DNA of 64,000 nucleotides from contig OX485808.1 in the NCBI GenBank assembly GCA_950295325.1, forward strand, positions 28,850,527-28,914,526, read 5' to 3'. The notes below the pieces were generated by a model. That model was given only the letters and a program-made list of their open reading frames with translations. It was not told the DNA's origin and ran no database searches. A program made the position numbers and the translations under genes. The stretch comes from Polytrichum commune (lineage: Eukaryota > Streptophyta > Polytrichopsida > Polytrichales > Polytrichaceae). This document shows positions 12,501 to 22,500 of this stretch, piece by piece (position 1 is the stretch's first letter; the number at the start of each line of letters is the position of its first letter).

Positions 12501-13276
12501 TACAAAAATTGGTTTAATATTCTCTTTGTGCATATTGCAATATTCGGAGTTCTAGTGCCATCTTTAGATAATTTGAGATTTGTGAATTTATTGGAGTACT
12601 CTGTCGGTGTCATGAAAAAGTTTGGATTTATGTGGGTTGTATGTTTGGTGTTGGTAGTTGTTTTGACATGTGTGTGCTTGGCTAGTAGGAATTTGCATAT
12701 TGAGCACTCCGTCTCTAGAATCTTGCCCAAGTTTGTCATCTTGGCCCAAAGTTGAACCTATGAACTCGCTTTTGTTCCAGGGCGTAGTATTGTTACAATC
12801 CCTTGGAGCCGCTCATCGTAGAACTTTCATTGTCCCATAGGCAACTGCACTCGTGCTTTTGTAGTTTCTCTTAAACAACTTATGGACTAAGGATCTTGTT
12901 GGTGGTACTTCATGCAATGTTGTAATGGTGCACAACCATAACAAATGCTTGAAGGCTAGCTACGCAATAATCTATAATAATGCTATTGCTTGTACAAACC
13001 ATTATGTATCAATGTCATAGGTTGTAATATCAATGTGCCAACCACAAGTGTGGCAAGCTTCCTCGTTGATGCAATTTTGAAGAGGTTGTGGTTGGTATGT
13101 TGAATATCATTCACTAGCTTCATACATTAATGAACATTTGAGGTTCTAAGTTTGCTTACTTTTAGAACGTTTGTAGTTCTTTTCTCTTCAAAGAATGAAA
13201 ATGATTTCTTTTGTCTTGCATATTGGTATATTACGTAATTATATTGATTTGCGATGTTTTGTGTGTAATTTTCCAG
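9530..13276 (+). other. Duplicated 5' flank of PNL-A
   Basis: This stretch is collinear with 45,189-48,483 upstream of PNL-B, apart from deletions in the B copy (for example A about 11,283-11,598). It holds an internal duplication: about 9,780-10,560 is repeated at about 11,930-12,750. Landmarks of both parts are TCATCATTGTACAACCCG, GAGGATTTGGTATGCA and a CACTCCGTC...TAGAATCTTG block. Just before the first safe exon, an 84-bp open segment ends at a TTG/GTATGT donor (13,094/13,095). The stretch after it ends in TTTTCCAG at 13,276, so an additional 5' exon and a 182-bp intron are plausible. No TATA box could be assigned with confidence. Confidence 0.65.
10585..11175. repeat. Module 2 (5'-flank module), copy 2
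   Basis: This second copy lies inside the PNL-A flank: GATCATATTCTGCCC, the GATGATGATGATGATGG run near 10,694, TTGATGATGAAATCCTTGC, and the ending near CAAGTGGGAGCGG. It corresponds to copy 4 upstream of PNL-B (46,265-46,860). Confidence 0.65.
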
Positions 13277-15004
13277 GAACATATGCAAAGTATGACAAAT
13301 ATACAAGGCTTACTAGAGGAAGTTACAAACTTCCCTAAGGTAGAGAAGAATCCAAAGGTTTTGAATAGTAGGCAATGCAAGAATTTGTTGGTGAATATTC
13401 AAAATGGTGTGGAAACAATTCAAAGCATGATGGATGGTTCTCATAGGGCGGATGTGTTTCACCAAGTAGAGCAAGAGATGCTTGATATTATGAAGAAAGC
13501 AAGGTATATGGTTGAAGAATGTTGCAAGGTTGATGATTGGTGTCGAATGGTGGTAATGCAATTGAATAACAAAGAATCCTTCAGAGAACTTCTTTTGGAC
13601 TTCGAGTATTGTTTCCACACAATGTGCGAAATAATTTGCCAATCTTTTCCCAATCGTGAAGTGGAAATCCGAGATATTGAAATGTCTACAACATTCTACC
13701 CAACATCCATTGATGAAGTTGAGCAAGACCAAAATGCAATATTTGAACAACTCTCCAAGCAAGTGGATTTGTGCACAATTGAGAATTGCCATGATCATTG
13801 CACGCTTTTGCAATATTTGAAGGAACGAATAAGGGAGTTGCAAAAGGCTGCGGGTGGTGAATTAGATAGCATCATTTTTCCATATATCTATGAACCCCCC
13901 AAGTACGGGAGGATACCTAAGCCTTTGGGTAAGGGGGGATATGGGAGTGTATATTCAACCCAATGGTTAGGATTTGAAACTGCTACAAAGGTTATCCAAG
14001 TTGGTGACCTTGACCATGAAAGAACCGTTTGGAAAGAGGCTAGTATTTTGGGCGGATTGAATCATCCCAATATCATCAAGTTCTTTTGTTGTGGCTTCTC
14101 AACAGAATGTGACATGCATGCAGGAGAAAGTAAAAGATTTGAAATCGTCATGGAACGAGGAATTTCGAGCTTATCAAGTTTTTTGGAAGAAGGTATGCTC
14201 ACAGAAGCCATGGCAATTGACATTATGATACAAATTGCAAGTGGAATGTGCTATCTTCATGACATGAAAGTGGCGCATCGTGATTTGAAGCCTGATAATG
14301 TCATATTGACTTCAAGGGGTGGCTCAACATTGAAATACATGCATGTGAAGATACTTGATTTTGGGATTTCAAAGATTGAAGTGAAAAACTCCAAACAAAT
14401 GCCTACAAATGAGGGTATTTTTGGTACTCGCGGATATATGGCACCTGAAGCTCATGCGAAACGAAGTTCAAAGGTGGATGCATTTAAAACGGATGTGTTT
14501 AGTTTTGGCATGATGTGCTATGAGATTCTTTCAAACAAGAGACCTTACACCGGAGAGAGGTTATGTGACTATGTGAGGTTTCTTGAAAATGATAGACCAA
14601 AGTTACCCAAAACGTGTTCTGAAGGTTTGAAATCATTGATACATGAATGTTGGTCTTCGGAACCTTCAAATAGGCCCACATTTCTTAACATCTATAAGAG
14701 GTTGAGAAAATTGAAAAGTGATGCGATGCTCAAGGTTGCCAATGATGTTGGAGTGGCTAAAATTTTCCACGAGTCCCAATCTCCTAGCAATTTTACTGAA
14801 TATTCAAAGCGATGTTGGACAATGGTCAAACATACACTTCATGGACTCACTATATGGCCAATTCTTCTTCTCTGGCAAATGTTTATTAAATTCGTTGAAT
14901 GGTTGCCACGTTACTTACCAAATTTCTTGGAGACAAATTCCATTTTGTCATCAAGTGCTCAAGAGAATTCGAACATCACAACATCAAATAAAATACCTTA
15001 TGAG
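13277..15004 (+). CDS. PNL-A exon: helical (DUF1221/HeLo-like) region plus kinase
   Basis: Numbering from ATG 13,283. Residues about 1-165 are alpha-helical in character, with an N-S-R-Q-C-K-N-L-L motif and a D-D-W-C-R motif. They resemble the DUF1221/HeLo-type region that precedes the kinase in plant MLKL-like proteins. The kinase spans about 213-482: glycine loop G-K-G-G-Y-G-S-V (216-223), lysine K236, helix-C Glu252, H-R-D at 332-334, D-F-G at 359-361, A-P-E at 387-389. All catalytic residues are present, so activity is expected. A Trp/Leu/Phe-rich segment at about 515-545 could touch membrane. The exon ends in GAG before GTAAGC, phase 0. A TTTTCCAG acceptor ends at 13,276. The in-frame hydrophobic codons before it are probably intron, since the upstream ATG is not in the same frame in PNL-A as in PNL-B. 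Confidence 0.85.
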
Positions 15005-18000
15005 GTAAGCATTGAACAAGGTCAACCTAGACTATCAAACTTTTAGTAGGAGTTTAAAGGTTTTGCATTGTGATTTTTTTGTTCAGACTCATTTAAAGAT
15101 TGATATTTCATGGCATTCTTCTAGTGAGGTTTGTTACATGTCAATTAAAGTTTACATTTGGCATTTTATGTAGGTCACTAAGGAAACAAAGCAAATCTCC
15201 AAATTGATCGGTCTCAAAGGAAAGATATTGGAATTGGAGAAGCAACTTCATGGCCTTGGTAGTTTGGGGATTGTTGGCATGGGAGGAATTGGCAAATCAA
15301 CTTTGGCAAATGCTCTATGCGACCACATCTCCCATGAATTTGGTGCGACATGCTTTGTACGTGAACTTAAAGATGGGGAATGCAAAATTCACGTGAAACA
15401 CAAACTACAAGATTTGAAAGAGGCACCTCAAACCAAAACATTGGAAGAAGGATACAAATTTTTGAAACAATTGCAAGAGACAAAAAAAATCCTTATTGTT
15501 TTGGACAATGTGGGCAATGCAAGGCAACTCAAAGTACTATTGGGTGATCGCACATGTTTTGATGTTGATGGTAGTAAACTAATTGCTACTTCCCGTAATT
15601 GGGAGTCTTTGAAACGACATGTACCTATAGTTGGTAAGGTAAATATGAAGACCCTTGATCAAGAGCAATCCAATGAATTATTTGCTATCCATGCATTTGG
15701 GACAAACCAACCATGCTTGCCATATTTGGAATATGTAGTTGAGAAGATTGTAAAGGCTTGTGATGGGCTTCCTTTGAGTTTGGAGGTGATGGGTAGTTAT
15801 TTATATGGAGAAAGGAGGTTGAGAATATGGGAGCGAACTTTACAAAGGTTGTTGAGGGCAAGACATGATGGAAGGATAGATGGGAAAATATGGGAAACGT
15901 TGAGGATTAGCTTTGATGAATTGGGGGAGAAAGAACAAAGTATGTTTCTAGACATAACTTGTTTCTTTTCCAAGGACTCGTGGACTAGCGATTGGGTTTA
16001 TAGAAAAGAAACACTACTTAGAATTTATCCTAATGACGTCAAAAATACCCAACAAACATTGGAAAGTCTACAAGACAAATCATTGGTGAAATTTGACGAA
16101 AACGGTGTTTTGGATATACATGATCAATTGCGTGATATGGGCCGCATGATTGTTGAGAAAGAGTTTGTGCCCAAAAAGAAGATTGTTGAGAAAGAGTTTC
16201 AACAAACTCGAGTTTGGAATTTATCTTTGACAACATTCCTCAATTATTGGAATCACAAGGTATGACGTGTAATATAAATGAAGTTGTTGATTTGTTGATA
16301 CTTTGTTAAAATACGGTGATAATTATACTTGAAATTTAATTGCATGTGGTGTTGTATTTGCAGAGCATAGAACTTGTAGAGGGCCTTTCATTTACTACGT
16401 TTGAAAGGAATAATTTTGCATTTCAAACAAATGTAAGTGTGAACACCATGAAAAACCTCCGATTTTTGAGTGTTCGGAATTGTGAAGATATGGACATACT
16501 TTTGGCTATCATTAGCAAAACAATATCATTGAAATGGTTGAGGATCCATTTCTCAAGTCCTCATGACAACATTTTAGAGCAACATACATATTTCATCAAC
16601 GAATTCATGAAGGTTGGTGAAGACCATCTTCAACAATTGGGCGTCCTTGAACTATTCCAAATCGTAATCTCCACAACCACTCTCTTTCAAAAATTCCAAC
16701 TTAAATTCTTGAAAGAGTTATCTTTTGTAGAGTGCACATTCCCACAAGGGGAATTTCCATTCGGCCTTGGAAACTTACAATTGGAAGAACTCAACTTTTC
16801 TCGCTGCAAATCCTTGAGGAAAATACCGGAAGGGCTAGGGTTGTTGACTTGTTTGAAGGAATTACATATGTGGGATTGCGAGGCCCTTGAGGAGTTCCCC
16901 TCCGGAATATGCACTCTCAAGGCTTTGGAGGTATTACAATTCAACGGATGCAAATCCTTGAAGAACATACCGGAAGGGTTGGGGGGGTTGACTTGTTTGA
17001 AGAAATTGTATATGCGGGATTGCGAGGCCCTCGAGGAGTTCCCCTCCGGAATTTGCACTCTCAAGGCTTTGGAGGTGTTACAATTCAAGGGATGCAAATC
17101 CTTGAAGCGCATACCTGAAGGGTTGGGGGGGTTGCCTTGTTTGAAGATATTGTATATGAGGGATTGCGAGGCCCTGGAGGAGTTCCCCTCCGGAATATGC
17201 ACTCTCAAGGCTTTGGAGGAATTACAATTCAACGGATGCAAATCCTTGAAGCGCATACCCGAAGGGTTGGGGGGGTTGACTTGTTTGAAGAAATTGTCTA
17301 TGAGGGATTGCGAGGCCCTGGAGGAGTTCCCCTCCGGAATATGCACTCTCAAGGCTTTGGAGGTATTACAATTCAACGGATGCAAATCCTTGAAGAACAT
17401 ACCGGAAGGGTTGGGGGGGTTGACTTGTTTGAAGAAATTGTATATGCGGGATTGCGAGGCCCTCGAGGAGTTCCCCTCCGGAATTTGCACTCTTAAGGCT
17501 TTGGAGGTATTACAATTCAAGGGATGCAAATCCTTGAAGCGCATACCTGAAGGGTTGGGGGGGTTGCCTTGTTTGAAGATATTGTATATGTCGGATTGCG
17601 AGGCCCTCGAGGAGTTCCCTTTTGGAATATGCACTCTGAAAACTTTAGAGGAATTATCATTCAAAGGATGTAAATCGTTGAGGGAAATGTCGGAAGGGTT
17701 GGGGGGGTTGACTTGTTTGAAGAAATTGTCTATGAGGGATTGCGAGGCCCTGGAGGAGTTCCCCTCCGGAATATGCACTCTCAAGGGTTTGGAGGAATTA
17801 CAATTCAACAGATGCAAATCCTTGAAGCGCATACCCGAAGGGTTGGGGGGGTTGACTTGTTTGAAGAAATTGTATATGTGGGATTGCGAGGCCCTGGAGG
17901 AGTTCCCCTCCGGAATATGCACTCTCAAGGCTTTGGAGGAATTGTCATTCAATGGATGCAAATCTTTGAAGCGCATACCTGAAGGGTTGGGGGGGTTGCC

Positions 18001-19582
18001 TTGTTTGAAGATATTATATATGTCGGATTGCGAGGCCCTCGAGGAGTTCCCTTTTGGAATATGCACTCTGAAAACTTTAGAGGAATTATCATTCAAAGGA
18101 TGTAAATCGTTGAGGGAAATGTCGGAAGGGTTGGGGGGGTTGACTTGTTTGAAGAAATTGTCTATGAGGGATTGCGAGGCCCTCGAGGAGTTCCCCTCCG
18201 GAATTTGCACTCTCAAGGCTTTGGAAGTATTACAATTCAACGGATGCAAATCTTTGAAGCGCATACCTGAAGGGTTGGGGGGGTTGCCTTGTTTGAAGAT
18301 ATTGTATATGTCGGATTGCGAGGCCCTGGAGGAGTTCCCCTCCGGAATATTCACTCTCAAGGCTTTGGAGGAATTACAATTCAACGGATGCAAATCCTTG
18401 AAGCGCATACCCGAAGGGTTGGGGGGGTTGACTTGTTTGAAGAAATTGTCTATGAGGGATTGCGAGGCCCTGGAGGAGTTCCCCTCCGGAATATGCACTC
18501 TCAAGGCTTTGGAGGAATTGTCATTCAATGGATGCAAATCTTTGAAGAACATACCGGAAGGGTTGGGGGGGTTGACTTGTTTGAAGAAATTGTATATGCG
18601 GGATTGCCAGGCCCTCGAGGAGTTCCCCTCCGGAATTTGCACTCTCAAGGCTTTGGAGGTATTACAATTCAACGGATGCAAATCTTTGAAGCGCATACCT
18701 GAAGGGTTGGGGGGGTTGACTTGTTTGAAGAAATTGTATATGTGGGATTGCGAGGCCCTGGAGGAGTTCCCCTCCGGAATATGCACTTTCAAGGCTTTGG
18801 AGGAATTGTCATTCAATGGATGCAAATCTTTGAAGCGCATACCTGAAGGGTTGGGGGGGTTGCCTTGTTTGAAGATATTGTATATGTCGGAATGCGAGGC
18901 CCTCGAGGAGTTCCCTTTTGGAATATGCACTCTGAAAACTTTAGAGGAATTATCATTCAAAGGATGTAAATCGTTGAGGGAAATGTCGGAAGGGTTGGGG
19001 GGGTTGACTTGTTTGAAGAAATTGTCTATGAGGGATTGCGAGGCCCTCGAGGAGTTCCCCTCCGGAATTTGCACTCTGAAGGCTTTGGAAGTATTACAAT
19101 TCAACGGATGCAAATCCTTGAAGCGCATACCTGAAGCGTTGGGGGGGTTGCCTTGTTTGAAGATATTGTATATGTCGGATTGCGAGGCCCTGGAGGAGTT
19201 CCCCTCCGGAATATTCACTCTCAAGGCTTTGGAGGAATTACAATTCAACGGATGCAAATCCTTGAAGCGCATACCGGAAGGGTTGGGGGGGTTCACTTGT
19301 TTGAAGAAATTGTCTATGAGGGATTGCGAGGCCCTGGAGGAGTTCCCCTCCGGAATATGCACTCTCAAGGCTTTGGAGGAATTGTCATTCAATGGATGCA
19401 AATCTTTGAAGAACATACCGGAAGGGTTGGGGGGGTTGAGTTGTTTGAAGAAATTGTATATGCGGGATTGCGAGGCCCTCGAGGAGTTCCCCTCCGGAAT
19501 TTGCACTCTCAAGGCTTTGGAGGTATTACAATTCAACGGATGCAAATCTTTGAAGCGCATACCTGAAGGGTTGGGGGGTTGA
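13283..19582 (+). CDS. PNL-A: kinase-NB-ARC-LRR immune receptor, LRR frameshifted
   Basis: Predicted three-exon gene (13,277/13,283-15,004; 15,174-16,259; 16,364-19,582) encoding about 2,008 aa from the ATG at 13,283. The order is helical DUF1221/HeLo-like region, protein kinase, short hydrophobic segment, NB-ARC, LRR array. Kinase-NBS-LRR proteins are a receptor class described in mosses. By analogy with other NLRs it should sense pathogen effectors in the cytosol and switch on defence through nucleotide exchange. Both introns have GT-AG borders, are phase 0, and sit at the same places in PNL-B. A one-base loss in a G run creates TGA at 19,580, so the protein keeps about 19 of about 43 repeat units. 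It could be a shortened receptor or an early pseudogene; a base-calling error is also possible. The true start could lie in an earlier exon. Confidence 0.85.
15174..16259 (+). CDS. PNL-A exon: NB-ARC nucleotide-binding switch
   Basis: This 362-aa exon starts after a TTTTATGTAG acceptor and ends in AAG before GTATGA, both phase 0. It carries the NB-ARC motifs in order: P-loop G-M-G-G-I-G-K-S (609-616, Lys615), kinase-2 I-L-I-V-L-D-N-V (Asp685), RNBS-B-like G-S-K-L-I-A-T-S-R, G-L-P-L (772-775), RNBS-D-like F-L-D-I-T-C-F-F, and I-H-D (889-891) where most NLRs have M-H-D. The F-L-D-I-x-C-F-F form is typical of TIR-type NLRs rather than CC-type, although no TIR domain is present. In NLRs this module binds ADP at rest and ATP when active. 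PNL-A alone has a 33-bp tandem duplication at 16,152-16,199 (V-E-K-E-F twice), in frame. Confidence 0.88.
16364..19582 (+). CDS. PNL-A exon: LRR domain up to the frameshift stop
   Basis: The exon begins after ATTTGCAG at 16,363 in phase 0. About 140 residues of non-repeat LRR-like sequence are followed from about 16,786 by tandem 48-aa units. Each unit has two 24-aa LRRs of plant NLR type: one with L-x-x-L-x-x-x-D-C-E-A-L-E-E-F-P, the other with L-x-x-L-x-x-x-G-C-K-S-L-K-x-I-P-E-G-L-G-G. About 19 units are read before TGA at 19,580-19,582. That stop arises because the G run at 19,573-19,578 has six G instead of the usual seven. The repeat itself continues without a break in the next frame. 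The array likely forms a long solenoid for ligand or autoinhibitory contacts; its near-identity leaves few positions variable. Confidence 0.85.
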   Translation, partial: SIELVEGLSFTTFERNNFAFQTNVSVNTMKNLRFLSVRNCEDMDILLAIISKTISLKWLRIHFSSPHDNILEQHTYFINEFMKVGEDHLQQLGVLELFQIVISTTTLFQKFQLKFLKELSFVECTFPQGEFPFGLGNLQLEELNFSRCKSLRKIPEGLGLLTCLKELHMWDCEALEEFPSGICTLKALEVLQFNGCKSLKNIPEGLGGLTCLKKLYMRDCEALEEFPSGICTLKALEVLQFKGCKSLKRIPEGLGGLPCLKILYMRDCEALEEFPSGICTLKALEELQFNGCKSLKRIPEGLGGLTCLKKLSMRDCEALEEFPSGICTLKALEVLQFNGCKSLKNIPEGLGGLTCLKKLYMRDCEALEEFPSGICTLKALEVLQFKGCKSLKRIPEGLGGLPCLKILYMSDCEALEEFPFGICTLKTLEELSFKGCKSLREMSEGLGGLTCLKKLSMRDCEALEEFPSGICTLKGLEELQFNRCKSLKRIPEGLGGLTCLKKLYMWDCEALEEFPSGICTLKALEELSFNGCKSLKRIPEGLGGLPCLKILYMSDCEALEEFPFGICTLKTLEELSFKGCKSLREMSEGLGGLTCLKKLSMRDCEALEEFPSGICTLKALEVLQFNGCKSLKRIPEGLGGLPCLKILYMSDCEALEEFPSGIFTLKALEELQFNGCKSLKRIPEGLGGLTCLKKLSMRDCEALEEFPSGICTLKALEELSFNGCKSLKNIPEGLGGLTCLKKLYMRDCQALEEFPSGICTLKALEVLQFNGCKSLKRIPEGLGGLTCLKKLYMWDCEALEEFPSGICTFKALEELSFNGCKSLKRIPEGLGGLPCLKILYMSECEALEEFPFGICTLKTLEELSFKGCKSLREMSEGLGGLTCLKKLSMRDCEALEEFPSGICTLKALEVLQFNGCKSLKRIPEALGGLPCLKILYMSDCEALEEFPSGIFTLKALEELQFNGCKSLKRIPEGLGGFTCLKKLSMRDCEALEEFPSGICTLKALEELSFNGCKSLKNIPEGLGGLSCLKKLYMRDCEALEEFPSGICTLKALEVLQFNGCKSLKRIPEGLGG

Positions 19583-22500
19583 CTTGTTTGAAGATATTGT
19601 ATATGTCGGATTGCGAGGCCCTCGAGGAGTTCCCTTTTGGAATATGCACTCTCAAGGCTTTGGAGGAATTACAATTCAACGGATGCAAATCCGTGAAGCG
19701 CATACCCGAAGGGTTGGGGGGGTTGACTTGTTTGAAGAAATTGTCTATGAGGGATTGCGAGGCCCTGGAGGAGTTCCCCTCCGGAATATGCACTCTCAAG
19801 GCTTTGCAGGAATTACAATTCAACGGATGCAAATCCGTGAAGCGCATACCCGAAGGGTTGGGGGGGTTGACTTGTTTGAAGAAATTGTCTATGAGGGATT
19901 GCGAGGCCCTGGAGGAGTTCCCCTCCGGAATATGCACTCTCAAGGCTTTGGAGGAATTACAATTCAACGGATGCAAATCTTTGAAGAACATACCGGAAGG
20001 GTTGGGGGGCTTGACTTGTTTGAAGAAATTGTATATGCGGGATTGCGAGGCCCTCGAGGAGTTCCCCTCCGGAATTTGCACTCTCAAGGCTTTGGAGGTA
20101 TTACAATTCAACGGATGCAAATCTTTGAAGCGCATACCTGAAGGGTTGGGGGGGTTGACTTGTTTGAAGATATTGTATATGTCGGATTGCGAGGCCCTCG
20201 AGGAGTTCCCTTTTGGAATATGCACTCTCAAGGCTTTGGAGGAATTACAATTCAACGGATGCAAATCCTTGAAGCGCATACCGGAAGGGTTGGGGGGGTT
20301 GACTTGTTTGAAGAAATTGTCTATGAGGGATTGCGAGGCCCTGGAGGAGTTCCCCTCCGGAATATGCACTCTCAAGGCTTTGGAGGAATTACAATTCAAC
20401 GGATGCAAATCCGTGAAGCGCATACCCGAAGGGTTGGGGGGGTTGACTTGTTTGAAGAAATTGTCTATGAGGGATTGCGAGGCCCTGGAGGAGTTCCCCT
20501 CCGGAATATGCACTCTCAAGGCTTTGGAGGAATTACAATTCAACGGATGCAAATCTTTGAAGAACATACCGGAAGGGTTGGGGGGCTTGACTTGTTTGAA
20601 GAAATTGTATATGCGGGATTGCGAGGCCCTCGAGGAGTTCCCCTCCGGAATTTGCACTCTCAAGGCTTTGGAGGTATTACAATTCAACGGATGCAAATCT
20701 TTGAAGCGCATACCTGAAGGGTTGGGGGGGTTGCCTTGTTTGACGATATTGTATATGTCGGATTGCGAGGCCCTGGACGAGTTCCCCTCCGGAATATGCA
20801 CTCTCAAGGCTTTGGAGGAATTACAATTCAACGGATGCAAATCCTTGAAGCGCATACCGGAAGGGTTGGGGGGGTTCACTTGTTTGAAGAAATTGTCTAT
20901 GAGGGATTGCGAGGCCCTGGAGGAGTTCCCCTCCGGAATATGCACTCTCAAGGCTTTGGAGGAATTACAATTCAACGGATGCAAATCCTTGAAGCGCATA
21001 CCCGAAGGGTTGGGGGGGTTGACTTGTTTGAAGAAATTGTATATGTGGGATTGTGAGGCCCTGGAGGAGTTCCCCTCCGGAATATGCACTCTCAAGGCTT
21101 TGGAGGTATTACAATTCAACGGATGCAAATCTTTGAAGCGCATACCTGAAGGGTTGGGGGGGTTGCCTTGTTTGAAGATATTGTATATGTCGGATTGCGA
21201 GGCCCTCGAGGAGTTCCCTTTTGGAATATGCACTCTGAAAACTTTAGAGGAATTATCATTCAAAGGATGTAAATCGTTGAGGGAAATACCGGAAGGGTTG
21301 GGGGGGTTGCCTTGTTTGAAGATATTGTATATGTCGGATTGCGAGGCCCTCGAGGAGTTCCCTTTTGGAATATGCACTCTCAAGGCTTTGGAGGAATTGT
21401 CATTCAATGGATGCAAATCTTTGAAGAACATACCGGAAGGGTTGGGGGGGTTGACTTGTTTGAAGAAATTGTATATGCGGGATTGCGAGGCCCTCGAGGA
21501 GTTCCCCTCCGGAATTTGCACTCTCAAGGCTTTGGAGGTATTACAATTCAACGGATGCAAACCCTTGAAGCGCATACCTGAAGGGTTGGGGGGGTTGCCT
21601 TGTTTGAAGATATTGTATATGAGGGATTGCGAGGCCCTGGAGGAGTTCCCCTCCGGAATATGCACTCTCAAGGCTTTGGAGGTATTACAATTCAACGGAT
21701 GCAAATCTTTGAAGCGCATACCTGAAGGGTTGGGGGGGTTGCCTTGTTTGAAGATATTGTATATGTCGGATTGCGAGGCCCTCGAGGAGTTCCCTTTTGG
21801 AATATGCACTCTGAAAACTTTAGAGGAATTATTATTCAAAGGATGTAAATCGTTGAGGGAAATACCGGAAGGGTTGGGGGGGTTGCCTTGTTTGAAGATA
21901 TTGTATATGTCGGATTGCGAGGCCCTCGAGGAGTTCCCTTTTGGAATATGCACTCTGAAAACTTTAGAGGAATTATCATTCAAAGGATGTAAATCGTTGA
22001 GGGAAATGCCGGAAGGGTTGGGGGGGTTGACTTGTTTGAAGAAATTGTCTATGAGGGATTGCGAGGCCCTGGAGGAGTTCCCCTCCGGAATATGCACTCT
22101 CAAGGCTTTGGAGGAATTACAATTCAATGGATGCAAATCCTTGAAGCGCATACCGGAAGGGTTGGGGGGGTTGACTTGTTTGAAGAAATTGTATATGTGG
22201 AATTGGGAGGCCCTCGAGGAGTTCCCCTCGGGAATATGCACTCTCAAGGCTTTGGAGGAATTACAATTCAATGGATGCAAACCCTTGAAGCGCATACCCG
22301 AAGGGTTGGGGGGGTTGACTTGTTTGAAGAAATTGTATATGCGGGATTGCGAGGCCCTCGAGGAGTTTCCCTCCGGAATTTGCACTCTCAAGGCTTTGGA
22401 GGTATTACAATTCAACGGATGCAAATCCTTGAAGCACATACCTGAAGGGTTGGGGGGGTTGCCTTGTTTGAAGAAATTGTCTATGAGGGATTGCGAGGCC

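Noticed and set aside
12201..12533. 110-codon minus-strand ORF conserved near PNL-B (47,458-47,775)
   Set aside because: Conservation is explained by the recent block duplication. The two frames differ by indels, and no domain is seen.
13211..13282. N-terminal signal peptide or membrane anchor (V-Y-Y-V-I-I-L-I-C-D-V-L-C-V-I-F) on the kinase
   Set aside because: This is T-rich sequence before a TTTTCCAG acceptor. The upstream ATG is in frame in PNL-B but not in PNL-A, so it is most likely intron.
13313..13843. 176-codon minus-strand ORF opposite the kinase exon (and its twin at 48,520-49,050)
   Set aside because: It lies wholly opposite a well-supported exon, and its protein shows no domain.
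16687..19560. 957-codon minus-strand ORF (also 19,533-23,000 and 52,639-55,872) as a protein-coding gene
   Set aside because: It is a shadow of the LRR array. It has no introns, domain or start context, and follows the 48-residue period exactly.
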